A stretch of DNA of 64,000 bases from Cardiocondyla obscurior (taxonomy: Eukaryota; Arthropoda; Insecta; Hymenoptera; Formicidae). Each line of letters starts with the position of its first letter. Positions within the stretch are counted from its first letter, which is position 1. Positions 41,551 through 51,930 of the stretch are shown one piece after another. The DNA is taken from NCBI RefSeq assembly GCF_019399895.1, contig NC_091867.1:372001-436000 (forward strand), read 5' to 3'. The notes below the pieces were generated by a model, which was given only the letters and a program-made list of their open reading frames with translations, did not search any database and was not told the DNA's origin. The translations under genes and the position numbers were made by a program.

Positions 41551-42792
41551 TTTTTCTCATCTTCTGTGCAAAATACAAATTTTGCGTAAAAAAAACTGGT
41601 CAAATGAAGCAATCCTCGAATCAATTCAATTTTTGATTTTTTTATAAGAACGGAAGTACTAGTCAATCAGGTTGTGGCTTTTTTGCAAAAAAAAATTGTT
41701 TAAACAATTAAAATGACTTTTTTTAACTTTTAAACAAAGTATCGGTAACCCCGAGTAGATAGCAACAATCGTTACTTGATAATTTGCATTTTTGTAAAAG
41801 ATATGAATTTGTTAATTAAGGATCTTTTACAAAAACGCTCGTTTTGATACCCGCTTTCCCCCGGAAAGCCTTCTCGTCTCACCACGCGTTGGCCCCGCCT
41901 CCCCCCACTGCGCGACAGTAGTCGCGCGGAGCTTGCCCCCACTTTCTCTCCCTACCGCCCGCGCACCCCGCCTCCCGCGCCCCCTTCTCCGCGCTTTTTG
42001 CTAAAACTTTGTAACGTTCTCACTCGGTAACTATTACGAATTTCGGAAAATGGTATTGAACTTTTCGACTTGTATTCTTCCCATCTACCCATGGTTTACA
42101 GGAAGGACACCTTATACTGGACACTGTATATCTATAGTTTTCTAGTTTTTTTTCTCTTTTTTCTCCTTCTATATTTTTCTTTGTCACTCATTTTTTCCTT
42201 TTTCTTCCTTTCCATCATTTTTTCCCTGTTTTCCTTTCTTTTTATTTGTCTCAGTTTTTATTTTTATTTTTTAAATACATTTAATCCATCTAATAACTTA
42301 TTATATTACGGAATTTAATATCTTTGAACGACAAGAAATATAAAATTGTTGAAAAAATTGACTACATATAGTTTAATAATTATTTCGGTTTAAAATATTA
42401 ATTACAAACCAAATTTATTAATATACTTATTAATATTTTTAATCTTACCGATGCAAAATATTGCAATGATAAAGCTGGAAGGATGGAGGAAACAGAGACG
42501 GTCGTTGGTGTTTGGCTTCTTAGCAAGATAAAATAAACATTCTTTTTAAAACTCTTGTTTTGATTGTACCACAAAGACTCGTAAATTGCTCGTGCAACAT
42601 TGGTACTCTAATAAATAATATGTAAATTATAGAACAATGTTATTTAAAAATAAAGAAAAAATCAGCATTTGTATACAATAAGAATAACTAAAAATTATTT
42701 TAAGTATTATATGTATACGCACAAAATTAACTTTCTTTAAAAAAAAACAAACAAATGACGTCAAGTGTATACACAGTGAACAAGTTGGTATA
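41551..42792. other. intergenic DNA with a GC-rich patch and probable DNA-element end
   Basis: No gene recognised. About 41870-42000 is strikingly C-rich compared with its AT-rich flanks. Near 42100-42130 the sequence GGACACCTTATACTGGACAC resembles the end of a mariner-type terminal repeat, but no partner was found. Confidence 0.45.
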
Positions 42793-43166
42793 CAGGGTGT
42801 CCCAGATCAGTGGACGATGCCGAAAATGATAGGTAGATTTAATCGAATTAAAACGAAAAGTCCTGTACCATTTTAAAAAATTTTCAATAGTTTTCAAGAA
42901 AAAAATTAATTTATGTACGCGTAAGAGCGACGAGGAAGCGTGGGCTGAGTGAGCGCGACAGACGACGGTGCCATTTCTAGTCATTCGCCTGTCGCGCTCA
43001 CTCACGCGCAGCTTTCTTGTCGCTCTTACGCTTATACATTTAATATATTTTAATTTTTTTCTCGAAAACTATTGAGAATTTTTCAAAATGGTAAAGGACT
43101 TTTCGTTTTAATTCGATTAAATCTACCTATCATTTACGGCATCGTCCACTGATCTGGAACACCCTG
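42793..43166. mobile_element. hairpin MITE, family A copy 1 (374 bp)
   Basis: CAGGGTGTCCCAGATCAGTG and its complement form the ends, flanked by TA (42791-42792 and 43167-43168) as for Tc1/mariner elements. The two halves are near reverse complements around a core containing GCGCTCACTCACGCGCAGCT. A copy of identical length in inverted orientation lies at 59353-59726 and a variant at 63561-63942. There is no transposase; mobilisation in trans by a mariner-type enzyme is inferred. Confidence 0.8.
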
Positions 43167-43168
43167 TA

Positions 43169-43698
43169 CAGGGTGTCCCATACCTCATGACCCACCCGGG
43201 AGATATGGGTAGTTCTAATTATTTCGAACAAAAAAGTCCTATACCATTTTTTAATTTGAGCGTTTATTTACGAGAAATCAACGTTTGAAAATTTATTATA
43301 TCTGACCGAGAGCGAGACGATGCGACGACGCGCGAGCGAGCGGTGCGGCGATACGCGAGGCGTGGTTAAAGACATCATACGAGCGAGACGATGCGACGAC
43401 GCGCGAGTGACACGATGCGAAGACGTGCGAGCGAATTTAACTACAATCGCATCGTGTCACTCGCGCGTCGTCGCATCGTCTCGCTCGCATGATGTCTTTA
43501 ACCACGCCTCGCGTATCGCCGCACTGCTCGCTCGCGCTTCGTCGCATCGTCTCGCTCTCGGTCGAATATAATAATTTTTCAAACGTTGATTTCTCGTAAA
43601 TAAACGCCCAAATTAAAAAATGGTATGGGACTTTTTTGTTCGAAATAATTAAAACTACCTATGTCTCCCGGGTGGGCCCTGAGGTATGGGACACCCTG
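43169..43698. mobile_element. hairpin MITE, family B (530 bp), abutting family A
   Basis: It starts CAGGGTGTCCCATACC and ends GGTATGGGACACCCTG. The interior is a long GC-rich palindrome with repeated GAGACGATGCGACG words. It shares a single TA dinucleotide (43167-43168) with the preceding element, so one inserted exactly at the terminal TA of the other. It shares the internal word AAAAGTCCTATACCATTTT with family A, so the two families are related but distinct. Confidence 0.78.
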
Positions 43699-43704
43699 TA
43701 TATT

Positions 43705-44220
43705 CTAGTTTTTAAGCTTTTGCGGCTACTGGTTTCAGTAGAAATAAAGATTTTTTAATTGAAGTCGCGTTAAGGGACAGCGTTGTGCCAACGTTTCGCA
43801 AACATTGCAGTTTGCATCATCAGGGCAAAAGCTCCGATGCTGAGCTTACTTGTTACTCGATGGTTCTTATATATTTCTTTTTCTCTTCTCTTATGGTGGA
43901 AAGAGGGCGGGGTAAGTGTATGTTGCCGACTAAATTTGATTTACTTGCAAGCGTTTGTCACAATTAAGAATGTCCGAGTGTTTCAGGATTTTCAGGCCTT
44001 TACGATTATTTCTGGGCAAATATCCTTGTGAAAATGCCAGTATGGTTGCCTTTTCGAATTGTATCGAATGTTTTGTCTTTATTCAATGTTTGGTCAGGAT
44101 GTGACAGTATTTGGCACATCGCTGATGTTCTTCGATTCGTGTATTAATTTTTCTCCCATTTTCTTTTATGTACATTTTTCCGCATGAACAAAGGATCAAC
44201 GCTGTTTCTCAACGCGGCTT
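43705..44220 (-). mobile_element. Penelope-like element remnant (GIY-YIG end and 3' tail)
   Basis: On the minus strand, 44140-43920 translates with stops to pieces resembling the end of a GIY-YIG endonuclease of retroelement type: NTRIEEHQRCAKY, then LKILKHSDI and CDKRL. Downstream on the same strand (43779-43832) is a CTGATGA...GAAA motif as found in Penelope-like elements. The coding part is decayed. The assignment rests on short motifs, so it is moderate. Confidence 0.5.
43779..43832 (-). ncRNA. hammerhead-ribozyme-like motif of the Penelope-like remnant
   Basis: Minus strand: CTGATGA, then a stem of GCAAAC/GTTTGC around a 6-nt loop (stem II), GAAA, then CGTTG-GCA-CAACG (stem III with triloop). 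These are the hammerhead core elements in correct order. The base after stem III is not the expected U-H step and stem I is poorly paired, so this copy is probably inactive. Confidence 0.45.
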
Positions 44221-45168
44221 CCATCCAGAAATTTTAATTTTTATTAGTACATTGTTACATTTGGTTTGGAAAACGGCGTGCTTTGGAAGGATGTTTGGCC
44301 TGTACGTTGGCGAAGTACGTTGCGCCTGAAGACGGCTGTTTGCGATCAAAAGTTCTACAAGTTTGCTCGCTCGATCCCCGTTGCTAGAAGACGAATTATT
44401 GTTAATGTTTATGTTCAAGTCAGTTTCGCTTGTCGTTTTAACAGATACTAACGTTTCTAAGGTTATCGAGCACGAATAAAGTTAGCTGTTTTTTTTTTGT
44501 AAAGTTTGAGTTGATTTTTACGCCGCACAAAAGTGTGTGAGTGTGCGGGGAGCTGCTCGTGTGCATGGAAGCATTTGCATTACTCCCGGGTTGACATAAC
44601 AATATATTTTTTAATACGTTTTATTATGTTTTAATATGTTCTTATTAAGGCCAGAAAAACGAAAATATTTAGTTTTGTTGTGTTATGTCTGAAGCTGTTT
44701 TTCCTCTCAGCTAGTTGCTTCTTAGGTGAACACCACTTTAATAAACCACTCGACAAAACTTAGAACTCACAAGCATAGAGATAACGCACTATAGTAAACG
44801 GAGGCGTCACTAATCAAAATTATTTAAAAAATCAGGTAAATTATTAAAAAACCCCTTTTCCCATACTCAATAAGATAACCCGTCCAGTAGCCAGAAATGG
44901 ACAATTTATTCGACTAATAATTTGGTCGTAAACTTAAATTAGTTTTACTGCATTTAATTGCTTGAGCAGAACGCTTTTGACTAATCAGTGAAAAGTTGTA
45001 AAACGAAACAAGGGACCCCGCAACTGCTGACAATTAGAAAAATCTTCCTGTTTAGTAAAGATATGGTTACTGTGACCCCTCGATTTTATTACCTCGGATA
45101 AAGAATACGGAGAGCTTGCTTCTGCCGTGGAAAATTTTAAGAGAAATAAAATCAGATAAAGACATACG
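44221..45168. other. AT-rich spacer, no gene recognised
   Basis: Contains only short open frames with no recognisable motif. Parts may belong to the Penelope-like remnant or to the retroelement that follows, but I could not support either. Confidence 0.5.
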
Positions 45169-46531
45169 ATGAATCCGTCTAAAATTAGAACACAAAGAAT
45201 TGTCAAAGCAAGCCAATGTTGCGCAACAATCACCAGCGGAAATAATAAAAAAATAAATGCCCAGCAACGGCTAAGAAGCATCAAAAACGGCCAAGTGTCA
45301 GAAATTTCAAGCAATAATTCAGAATTAGAGCAGAAGCGGAAATCGGAAGATGAAACAATACCCCTTCTCTTCGATTTTTTATATAAGCCTCGCGCTTTTA
45401 GGCCGGAAGGACTACCAAATTTAGATGCACAGTACTAACATCGTTACTCTGCCCGATTTCCTCGCGAATAAACAGTAGAAAAACTATCATCTTTAATCCA
45501 AGAAACTCCATGCAACATCTCAGGGTCAGAAATTTAACTCCTTCTCCAACGTATTTAAATGGAACGTACGAAACCATCTACCAACCGACCCAGCTCACCC
45601 CTATGAAAACAGCAACTAAGACCGCTCAAACTCAAACCTTTACCAACAGAAGTGAGTTAAATCATAAATTTCGATTATCGCTTTTAAAGGAAAAGAGAAG
45701 ACATCACAGCATTTAACAACCACCCTGAAAATTATAGTGTCGTATCCCATGAATTTAACGCGTCAACAACCTATCGAAAATTTGCGACCTGTTCCAACCG
45801 GATCACCATCACATCTTAATTTAGTTAATTCGACCCCTTCGCGTTTAATAAAAAATACAATTACTTATACCGCACCGGATATCACTCAAACAGCATCGCG
45901 CTGTGAATCCCTATTTCCAGTTTCTCAACCTAACGACAAAAGTTTAATTTATTCCTCATTTAATATTGATTCGCATTTGTTCCCTCCTAATTCTCAACCT
46001 TCTTCAAAACCAGAAAATTATCATCCGTTTGCAGATTTAGATTTGCCAACCTCAATATCCTGCCAACCAACTACTGTTCCTCACCCAGAAGAAAATCCTT
46101 CTACCTTTGTTTCCAATAATAATCTGCCAAATTCGCGATTCTGAGAATTACATTCAGGTTTCTTTCAAAACAATAATTATAAATATCCGCCTAACCGAAA
46201 ATACCCAAGGTGTTGTAATTGTGAATCTCAATTACCACGTTATTCCTTTTATGTGTGTGGTTATCAAGGCGGAAGGAATACCGAATTTCGTACATCGTTT
46301 CCTTGCTCGTCATGCCCATTTTCATACGAGCAGCCTAAAAGAAATTGTATTTGGACAGGCTCTCATCATTTTCATTATAACAACCGAGCAAAGATAAGCA
46401 AATGTCCTTTTGAGTTAACTCATCTTCCATCCCTTTTTCCTAGAACCTCTTATTTTCCTCATTTAGTCCCACTCTGCCGACACTCTTACGCACACTGCCA
46501 CTCACACATTGATCAAGAAAACCATATGTAA
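45169..46531 (+). pseudogene. decayed retroelement-like ORF with Cys-rich C-terminus, unidentified
   Basis: Three open segments in different frames follow each other: 45169-45438 (basic, starts near MNPSKIRTQRIVK), 45510-45716, and 45668-46531, the last broken by one TGA at 46142-46144. The final segment is Ser/Pro/Asn-rich and then Cys-rich (CCNCESQ, VCGYQGG, CSSCPF), suggesting zinc binding. It ends about 150 bp before the L2 unit, so it may be the last ORF of the internal region of the element whose 3' LTR is L2. Function unknown. Confidence 0.4.
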
Positions 46532-47786
46532 AGTCACTCATATCGAAAAATTGTATACCCACGAACATGCACAAACATTTACTCTATAATTTTATCTAAA
46601 GCAGGAATAAGTTATAATTGTAAATCATAATCATTTATTAAAACAATAGTTTATCGTGAAAGTGTAAAAACCTTTTTAATTATGTTACGTCCTTGGAGTC
46701 ACATCTCCTTTTTTCCGACACGCGTTCAATAAATTAGATAAAAGGGGTAAACCGTGACTATTTGGTGACGAGAAAGAACTTTCAAGCTTCCAGAAGAAAT
46801 AATTTATACTCCGAAATCCTTATCGCCGGATGCTTAAATTAAACTTAGAACAATCACGCTATAGATGCCGACGGAAATCTAAACAGAAAACTCTTCAAGG
46901 GATATTAAACTAATAGGGACCCAAAACGATATAGAATCAATATCGAATATCTGGCGATAAGTGAAGCACTTGAGATCGCAGTTATCCCGTGGCTCCGAGG
47001 TATAAGCAAAACAAAGGCGCGAAAGTCCTGCGATCGTAAGAATATGACACGCGACCGGATCCCATAAACAAACGCGACCCGGCGATAACGAAAAGGAGCT
47101 CTTAAGAATTTTCTCCAAACTGTTAATGACAATATTCTGGAAGGTTGGAAGGAGAAGCCATGCGGACGGAGTTTGGTATGAATGCATTTTTTCTCTTGGG
47201 CCAATAGATATCGGGAACTCCTCACCACGAATTAAAAACCTAAGGGCGAAAACTAGAGCTTAAGAAAATCAGAGAAGGGATGAGATCTGAGTGATTAATA
47301 ATTAAGAAAAAAGAAAAGTGAAGGGACACGGCTGGCAAATAAGAACACTGACTTTTTCAAAAATGAAAATCCGGCGCTAGTCCTTCCTTTTTCCGAGGTT
47401 ATAAAACCGCGCGTTTCGGCGGGACTCGCTCTCATTCAGTCTCTGGACCATATCTGAACAAATAAATTCTCTGGTAATTATGCACTTTAGGGAACAAGCC
47501 CCGATTACCTTGACTTTGACATATGTTGTCAAGGACACCCTCCTGAGTGACTTTGAAGAAGTTTTAGCCGTCGCTTGTTTTTTATTAAAAAGTTATAAAC
47601 AATCAAAGTTTGAAAAATATTAGTGTTATTTGCAGTATAGTGACGGGTATAAGTGACGGGTATAAATTAATAAATGTTTTTTAAAGAAGCAAATTGTTGA
47701 GATATTAGAGTTAGTTATTATTATTTCGTTATTTAAAAAAGCAAATTGTTATTAGTTGATATAGTAGAAAAATATATCAGTTATTT

Positions 47787-48074
47787 TTAGTTTATTGCAG
47801 GCTCAATAGATAAAGTACTTTCAGACAGGGGATATAATATTGCCATTATTTCGAAGAATTTGCATATTGGTTGGCGATACACATATTTACGTTTGAATAT
47901 AAATTCTGCTAAATAATTTACATAATGATATTCGCGAGTTCCATATTTTGGTATTCCATGCCAAATATCACGCCATAAACATTCAATGTTTTGAGTGTGA
48001 GCGCCTGTATCAGGATCCACAAAATTTTCACTATGATTTACAACAAAATGTTCATAGTTATAATCACACATCAA
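47787..48074 (-). pseudogene. Merlin/ISXO2-like transposase C-terminal fragment, left arm
   Basis: 95 codons including VNHSENFVDPDTGAHTQNIE and YLAEFIFKRKY, the pattern of the DDE_Tnp_IS1595/ISXO2-like domain used by Merlin elements. Only the last part of the catalytic domain is present, so it cannot be functional alone. It is identical in translation to the right-arm copy. Confidence 0.65.
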
Positions 48075-48403
48075 TTACAATGGGTTGGGTTAGGTTAGTT
48101 TTAACAATCGTGAGGCCCCCCTCAGGGGGGCCGAACCTCCTGTCTGCCATTTTTTATTATGGAGAAAATTATAAATTTAATAAAGTTCCGGTCAAGCGTC
48201 TGTGAATATAATAAATACCTTTATTAAACTTAAAATTGGAAAACGAAAGTTTAATAAAGGTATTTATAATATTCACAAACGCTTGACCGGAACTTTATTA
48301 AATTTATAATTTTCTCCATAATAAAAAATGGCAGACAGGAGGTTCGGCCCCCCTGCGGGAGGCCTCACGATTGTTAAAACTAACCTAACCCACCCTATTG
48401 TAA

Positions 48404-48691
48404 TTGATGTGTGATTATAACTATGAACATTTTGTTGTAAATCATAGTGAAAATTTTGTGGATCCTGATACAGGCGCTCACACTCAAAACATTGAATGTT
48501 TATGGCGTGATATTTGGCATGGAATACCAAAATATGGAACTCGCGAATATCATTATGTAAATTATTTAGCAGAATTTATATTCAAACGTAAATATGTGTA
48601 TCGCCAACCAATATGCAAATTCTTCGAAATAATGGCAATATTATATCCCCTGTCTGAAAGTACTTTATCTATTGAGCCTGCAATAAACTAA
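48404..48691 (+). pseudogene. Merlin/ISXO2-like transposase C-terminal fragment, right arm
   Basis: Mirror copy of the 47787-48074 fragment, with the same 95-residue translation. Preserving both copies without a single amino-acid difference, in a non-functional fragment, fits recent duplication of the arm rather than selection (inference). Confidence 0.65.
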
Positions 48692-49191
48692 AAATAACTG
48701 ATATATTTTTCTACTATATCAACTAATAACAATTTGCTTTTTTAAATAACGAAATAATAATAACTAATTCTAATATCTCAACAATTTGCTTCTTTAAAAA
48801 ACATTTATTAATTTATACCCGTTACTTATACCCGTCACTGTACTGCAAATAACACTAATATTTTCCAAACTTTGATTGTTTATAACTTTTTAATAAAAAA
48901 CGAGCGACGGCTAAAACTTCTTCAAGATCACTCAGGAGGGTGTCCTTGACAACATATGTCAAGGTCAAGGTAATCGAGACTTGCTCCCCTAAAGTGCATA
49001 ATTACCAATTCTCTTTGAATAAGTGATTTGTGAAACCTTGTGAACCTTGTGAAATAAAAGAGGCTATCAAGGACTCTTCCGAGATAATCGAAGTCAGCAA
49101 GAAGTAAGTCTCAACATTTATTTAACCCTTATTTTTTCTTCCCCTTCAAAACGGTTCCACTAAAATTCTAAAAATTCTATATATCTCCAAA

Positions 49192-49302
49192 ATGAATAAC
49201 GAGGGTATTGTCAGAGTGCCGTTCGCATTCTTCGAGTTCTCCGATGACTCGACTTGGTTAACGGGCTTCCTTTTGTCAGAGGTTGCGATATGCCGCCAGT
49301 AA
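49192..49302 (+). CDS. short ORF of the L2 unit (36 codons), homologue of 29623-29760
   Basis: ATG at 49192, stop TAA at 49300-49302. Shares VPFAF, LLSEV and the terminal Cys-x-Gln with the L1 version; the difference is a nine-codon in-frame gap plus substitutions. Function unknown. Confidence 0.4.
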   Translation: MNNEGIVRVPFAFFEFSDDSTWLTGFLLSEVAICRQ

Positions 49303-49473
49303 ATGGTGACTATCAAAACCTTAACTTGAGTGAGGCTCCATCCGGTCAGAGAAACTGGAAGAATATCTAAAGTGATGTATGGAGAGATCCGGAAGGAGAA
49401 ATGCGACGTGATGCCCTATCATTTTCCCTCTAAAATTCTTTCGTTAACTCAATTTTAAAATTGATACCTTTTA

Positions 49474-50294
49474 GTGGAATCTAGCAACCTACGTTCCATT
49501 AAGAAAAGTCGAGCGCGGAGGAACCGGAAGATTAGAGAGTTACGAGAGCTAGTACGGAGTTTCTTCGTACAATTCTTGTTCGCGGCGGCGCCCCAAGGGA
49601 GGACATAGCCGATCCTCCGAAACAAAGATCAGAACGGTCATGGCCGCCACTTCCTTCAGCTTCTCCCAACTCGCCGTTTAACGGCGAGGATTCGGAAACC
49701 GAAGAAAACTCTTCGCCTCAAACACCTTCACCACCGCGATCAAGAACTCCGACGTCATCCGAGCCTGAGTCGGAGCAGTTCCGCCCTATTTCTCCCTCCT
49801 ACACTCCCAACAAATCCTTAGATTCCACCAAATCTTCTTCTGGAGCTGCTCCTAGAGCATGCTCCTCTCCTATCCCGTCACCAATTCTTTATCCTAGGAA
49901 ACCCGAGGAGGTCGGCTCCTTTGCTGAGGACGAAACCGTCTCTTGGCAAGAGCCTGACGGCCCGGATCATTCCCCTTCCCCCGCCCCAAGTGTAAAGTTC
50001 CTCGGGGAGCAAGAAGAACCGAGAGCGGTCGTAAACCCTTTCCTCGAGCTCCTCCGGAGAACCTGCACTCCGTGAACGGATCCTGTCCCGGAAAGGGCCT
50101 ATACCATAGGCCCTGACTATTTTGATCCTGAAGATATCAGGAGAGAGGCCAGGAAAGCGACTCCTGATCAAAATATCCTCATCTATTATCCCGGGATGAA
50201 ACACCCCTTTTTAGCTCCGATTAGGCTCATCGACCAAGTATTTCCGAGGTCGATAGCCCGGATCTCTGAGATAATAGAGATTGACTTGGAGTAG
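49474..50294 (+). pseudogene. decayed long ORF of the L2 unit
   Basis: Homologue of the L1 ORF ending at 30750. After the conserved acceptor it reads a basic stretch (IKKSRARRNRKI) in one frame, shifts by an extra C near 49594, and has a TGA in place of a Trp codon near 50073. The C-terminal block (ERAYTIGPDYFDPEDI, ILIYYPG, EIDLE) is clear. Differences from L1 in this block are mostly conservative, pointing to past selection on the protein. Confidence 0.5.
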
Positions 50295-50869
50295 CATTAC
50301 GACGGTTTACACTTCCTACAAACATGTACATACGCATAAACACATATTTGTAAACATTTAATTTTCTCTTTTTACGCTTAAAATAATTATCTCGTTTTTT
50401 TTTAAATTTTTAATATGTTTAGAATGTATCTCTTGTTAAGGCCAATTCCTTTTTCTTTTTTTGTTATTATTTCTCTAAATTCATTCAATCTGTTTATATA
50501 TTTTAAAATTGTACTTAATTAACATTAAATTTATCGACTTTCATTATTGAGAACCCAGAATTAGTTATTTCAATATAACCTAAATATTCTTTGTTGCGAA
50601 AAATCACCTCCGGTTCTGTCCTAGGGAATAAGAATTAAATTTCTTTCCCTAAAAAGAACCAAGATAACGCGCTAGCTCCACCTCGTAACCGACTCGAACC
50701 CATTCCTAGCGCGTTTACGCGTAACACCTCTAAACACGTGCCACGCAAGGATCGGCTGTTACGTCACTCTCCAAATCTTTTCCTCCTCCCTACCTGCTCT
50801 CGAGCCTTTTCCTAAGCATCCGAGAAGCGGTTAACAAACTCTTAAAATACTTCTATCCCTGACGTAACA

Positions 50870-51316
50870 ATTTCAATAATATCATTTATCATTCATTCTT
50901 AAACTGGCTCTGGATTTATTCGCTCAAGGCTTGCGCGGCCCTATTTTAATAAATAAGATTAATGTCTTTTATTAAAAAAGGGCCATAGGCCATATGAGTT
51001 TCGAAAATCGTCAAAGCGCCTATTTAAGACGTTGATCCTAAATTCGAGACCTTGGCACGTGCTCCTTTGCCGCAACAATACGGTCCCTTCTTTTGTATCT
51101 GCGGCAATAAAAGTTTTTGCTGTTGCATCGATAACTTTTCCAATTTTCCTGAATATTTTTCGACTTCAGGCTTCGGACGTAACAGTTGCAAAGACGTCAC
51201 ATTGACATGAAACTTACAAGGGAACATCGCAAAGTAAAAATTCAGAAAATTATAAAACTTTTACACATGTAAGAGTGGATTTTATATGAATTTAAAAAAT
51301 ATTTATAGCCATACAC
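50870..51316. other. retroelement-like spacer
   Basis: A minus-strand LTR-like end, TGTTACGTCCGAAGCC, starts at 51184 reading leftward and resembles the start of the L units for about 11 bases. A 67-codon minus-strand frame (51024-51227) has no recognised domain. The other end of this unit could not be placed. Confidence 0.35.
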
Positions 51317-51702
51317 TGTTGCACCACGGGGGTGCTGTGGGGTCCGTTGTCCGGATAGTTGTAATGCGGGAGAATAAAGAGAGACGTTCTATTATTTGTC
51401 GTAAAACAATTTTATTTTCTTTTCCTTGATTGACAGCAGTTGACGCCATGCGGTTTGATAAAGAATTGCTCCGTTGGGCTGCGGTTGCCCGTTAATATGC
51501 CTTGCTGTTGCTAAGCTAAAATTCTTAGCACTCAGCAATTCGCGGGTGGCAACCGCAAAGATTCGAGAAGCGTCGCGTCTCGGCCGTAAACGACGGGTTA
51601 CCGTGATTGGCGCTATTCTGCCGATCTTGTTAATTTTGTCGCGCGTGCGAAACTTCATCGTTATTCTCGAGTCTACTGTTACTAAGGGCTCGGAATATAA
51701 CA
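51317..51702. mobile_element. solo LTR (386 bp) with ACAC target duplication
   Basis: Starts TGTTGCACCACGG and ends GGCTCGGAATATAACA, flanked by ACAC (51313-51316 and 51703-51706). It is related to the longer solo LTR at 60564-61408: both start TGTTGCACC, contain CAGCAATTCGCGGGT and end ATATAACA. There is no coding sequence. Orientation is uncertain because AATAAA occurs on both strands. Confidence 0.72.
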
Positions 51703-51823
51703 ACACTCAAATTCAATTTAAAAAAATAAAACCACCTTTCGAAGTTAAGGCGGCTTTAGTTTTTTTAATACATCTTGAAAATTATTTAAAATATAAAAAA
51801 ATGTTTTATACAAAAGTTTTACG

Positions 51824-51848
51824 GTACTTGCTTCGGCAGTACGTATAT

Positions 51849-51880
<32 letters not shown>

Positions 51881-51930
51881 GGTCCCTGCGCAAAGATGAC
51901 ACGCAAAATCGTGAAGCGCCCCACATTTTT
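51824..51930 (+). ncRNA. U6 snRNA copy (probable retro-pseudogene) fused to a LINE
   Basis: About 107 bp aligns by eye with insect U6 over its full length: GCTTCGGCAGTAC near the 5' end, the ACAGAGA box, the AGC of the catalytic triad, and the 3' segment ending in T9. Substitutions at several normally invariant positions (GGTCCCTGCGCAAAGATG; GCGCCCCACA) suggest a pseudogene. An AT-rich TATA-like sequence sits about 30 bp upstream. Directly downstream, in the same orientation, begins the middle of a LINE, so a U6-LINE chimera formed by template switching is likely. A genuine U6 gene is the less likely alternative. Confidence 0.8.

Larger units (their letters stand above)
47473..49006. mobile_element. 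1,534-bp palindromic foldback element derived from a Merlin-type transposon
   Basis: Two arms of about 750 bp are near-perfect reverse complements around a short centre near 48235. Ends are GGTAATTATGCACTTTAG and complement, flanked by the 8-bp duplication AATTCTCT (47465-47472 and 49007-49014), within the 8-9 bp size known for Merlin. Each arm carries the same 95-codon ORF fragment with a DDE transposase C-terminus (VNHSENFVDPDTGAHTQNIE). The insertion lies in L2 shortly after its promoter. Arm identity implies recent formation or gene conversion. Confidence 0.8.
46683..50869 (+). mobile_element. second copy 'L2' of the 2.6-kb unit, split by a foldback element
   Basis: Starts TGTTACGTCC and ends CTGACGTAACA like L1. 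After removing the foldback insertion and its duplication (1,542 bp) the unit is about 2,645 bp, against 2,630 bp for L1. Promoter (TATAAAA at 47400-47406), splice-like sites (GTAAGT at 49104, acceptor at 49474) and both ORFs are recognisable, but the long ORF has several stops and indels. No matching target duplication flanks it, so it may be one LTR of a larger, partly lost element that includes the ORF remnants at 45169-46531. Confidence 0.65.

Noticed and set aside
28667..50869. L1 and L2 as the two LTRs of one 22-kb element
   Set aside because: L1 alone is flanked by a perfect CTTAT duplication and the two copies differ by far too much for paired LTRs of one insertion.
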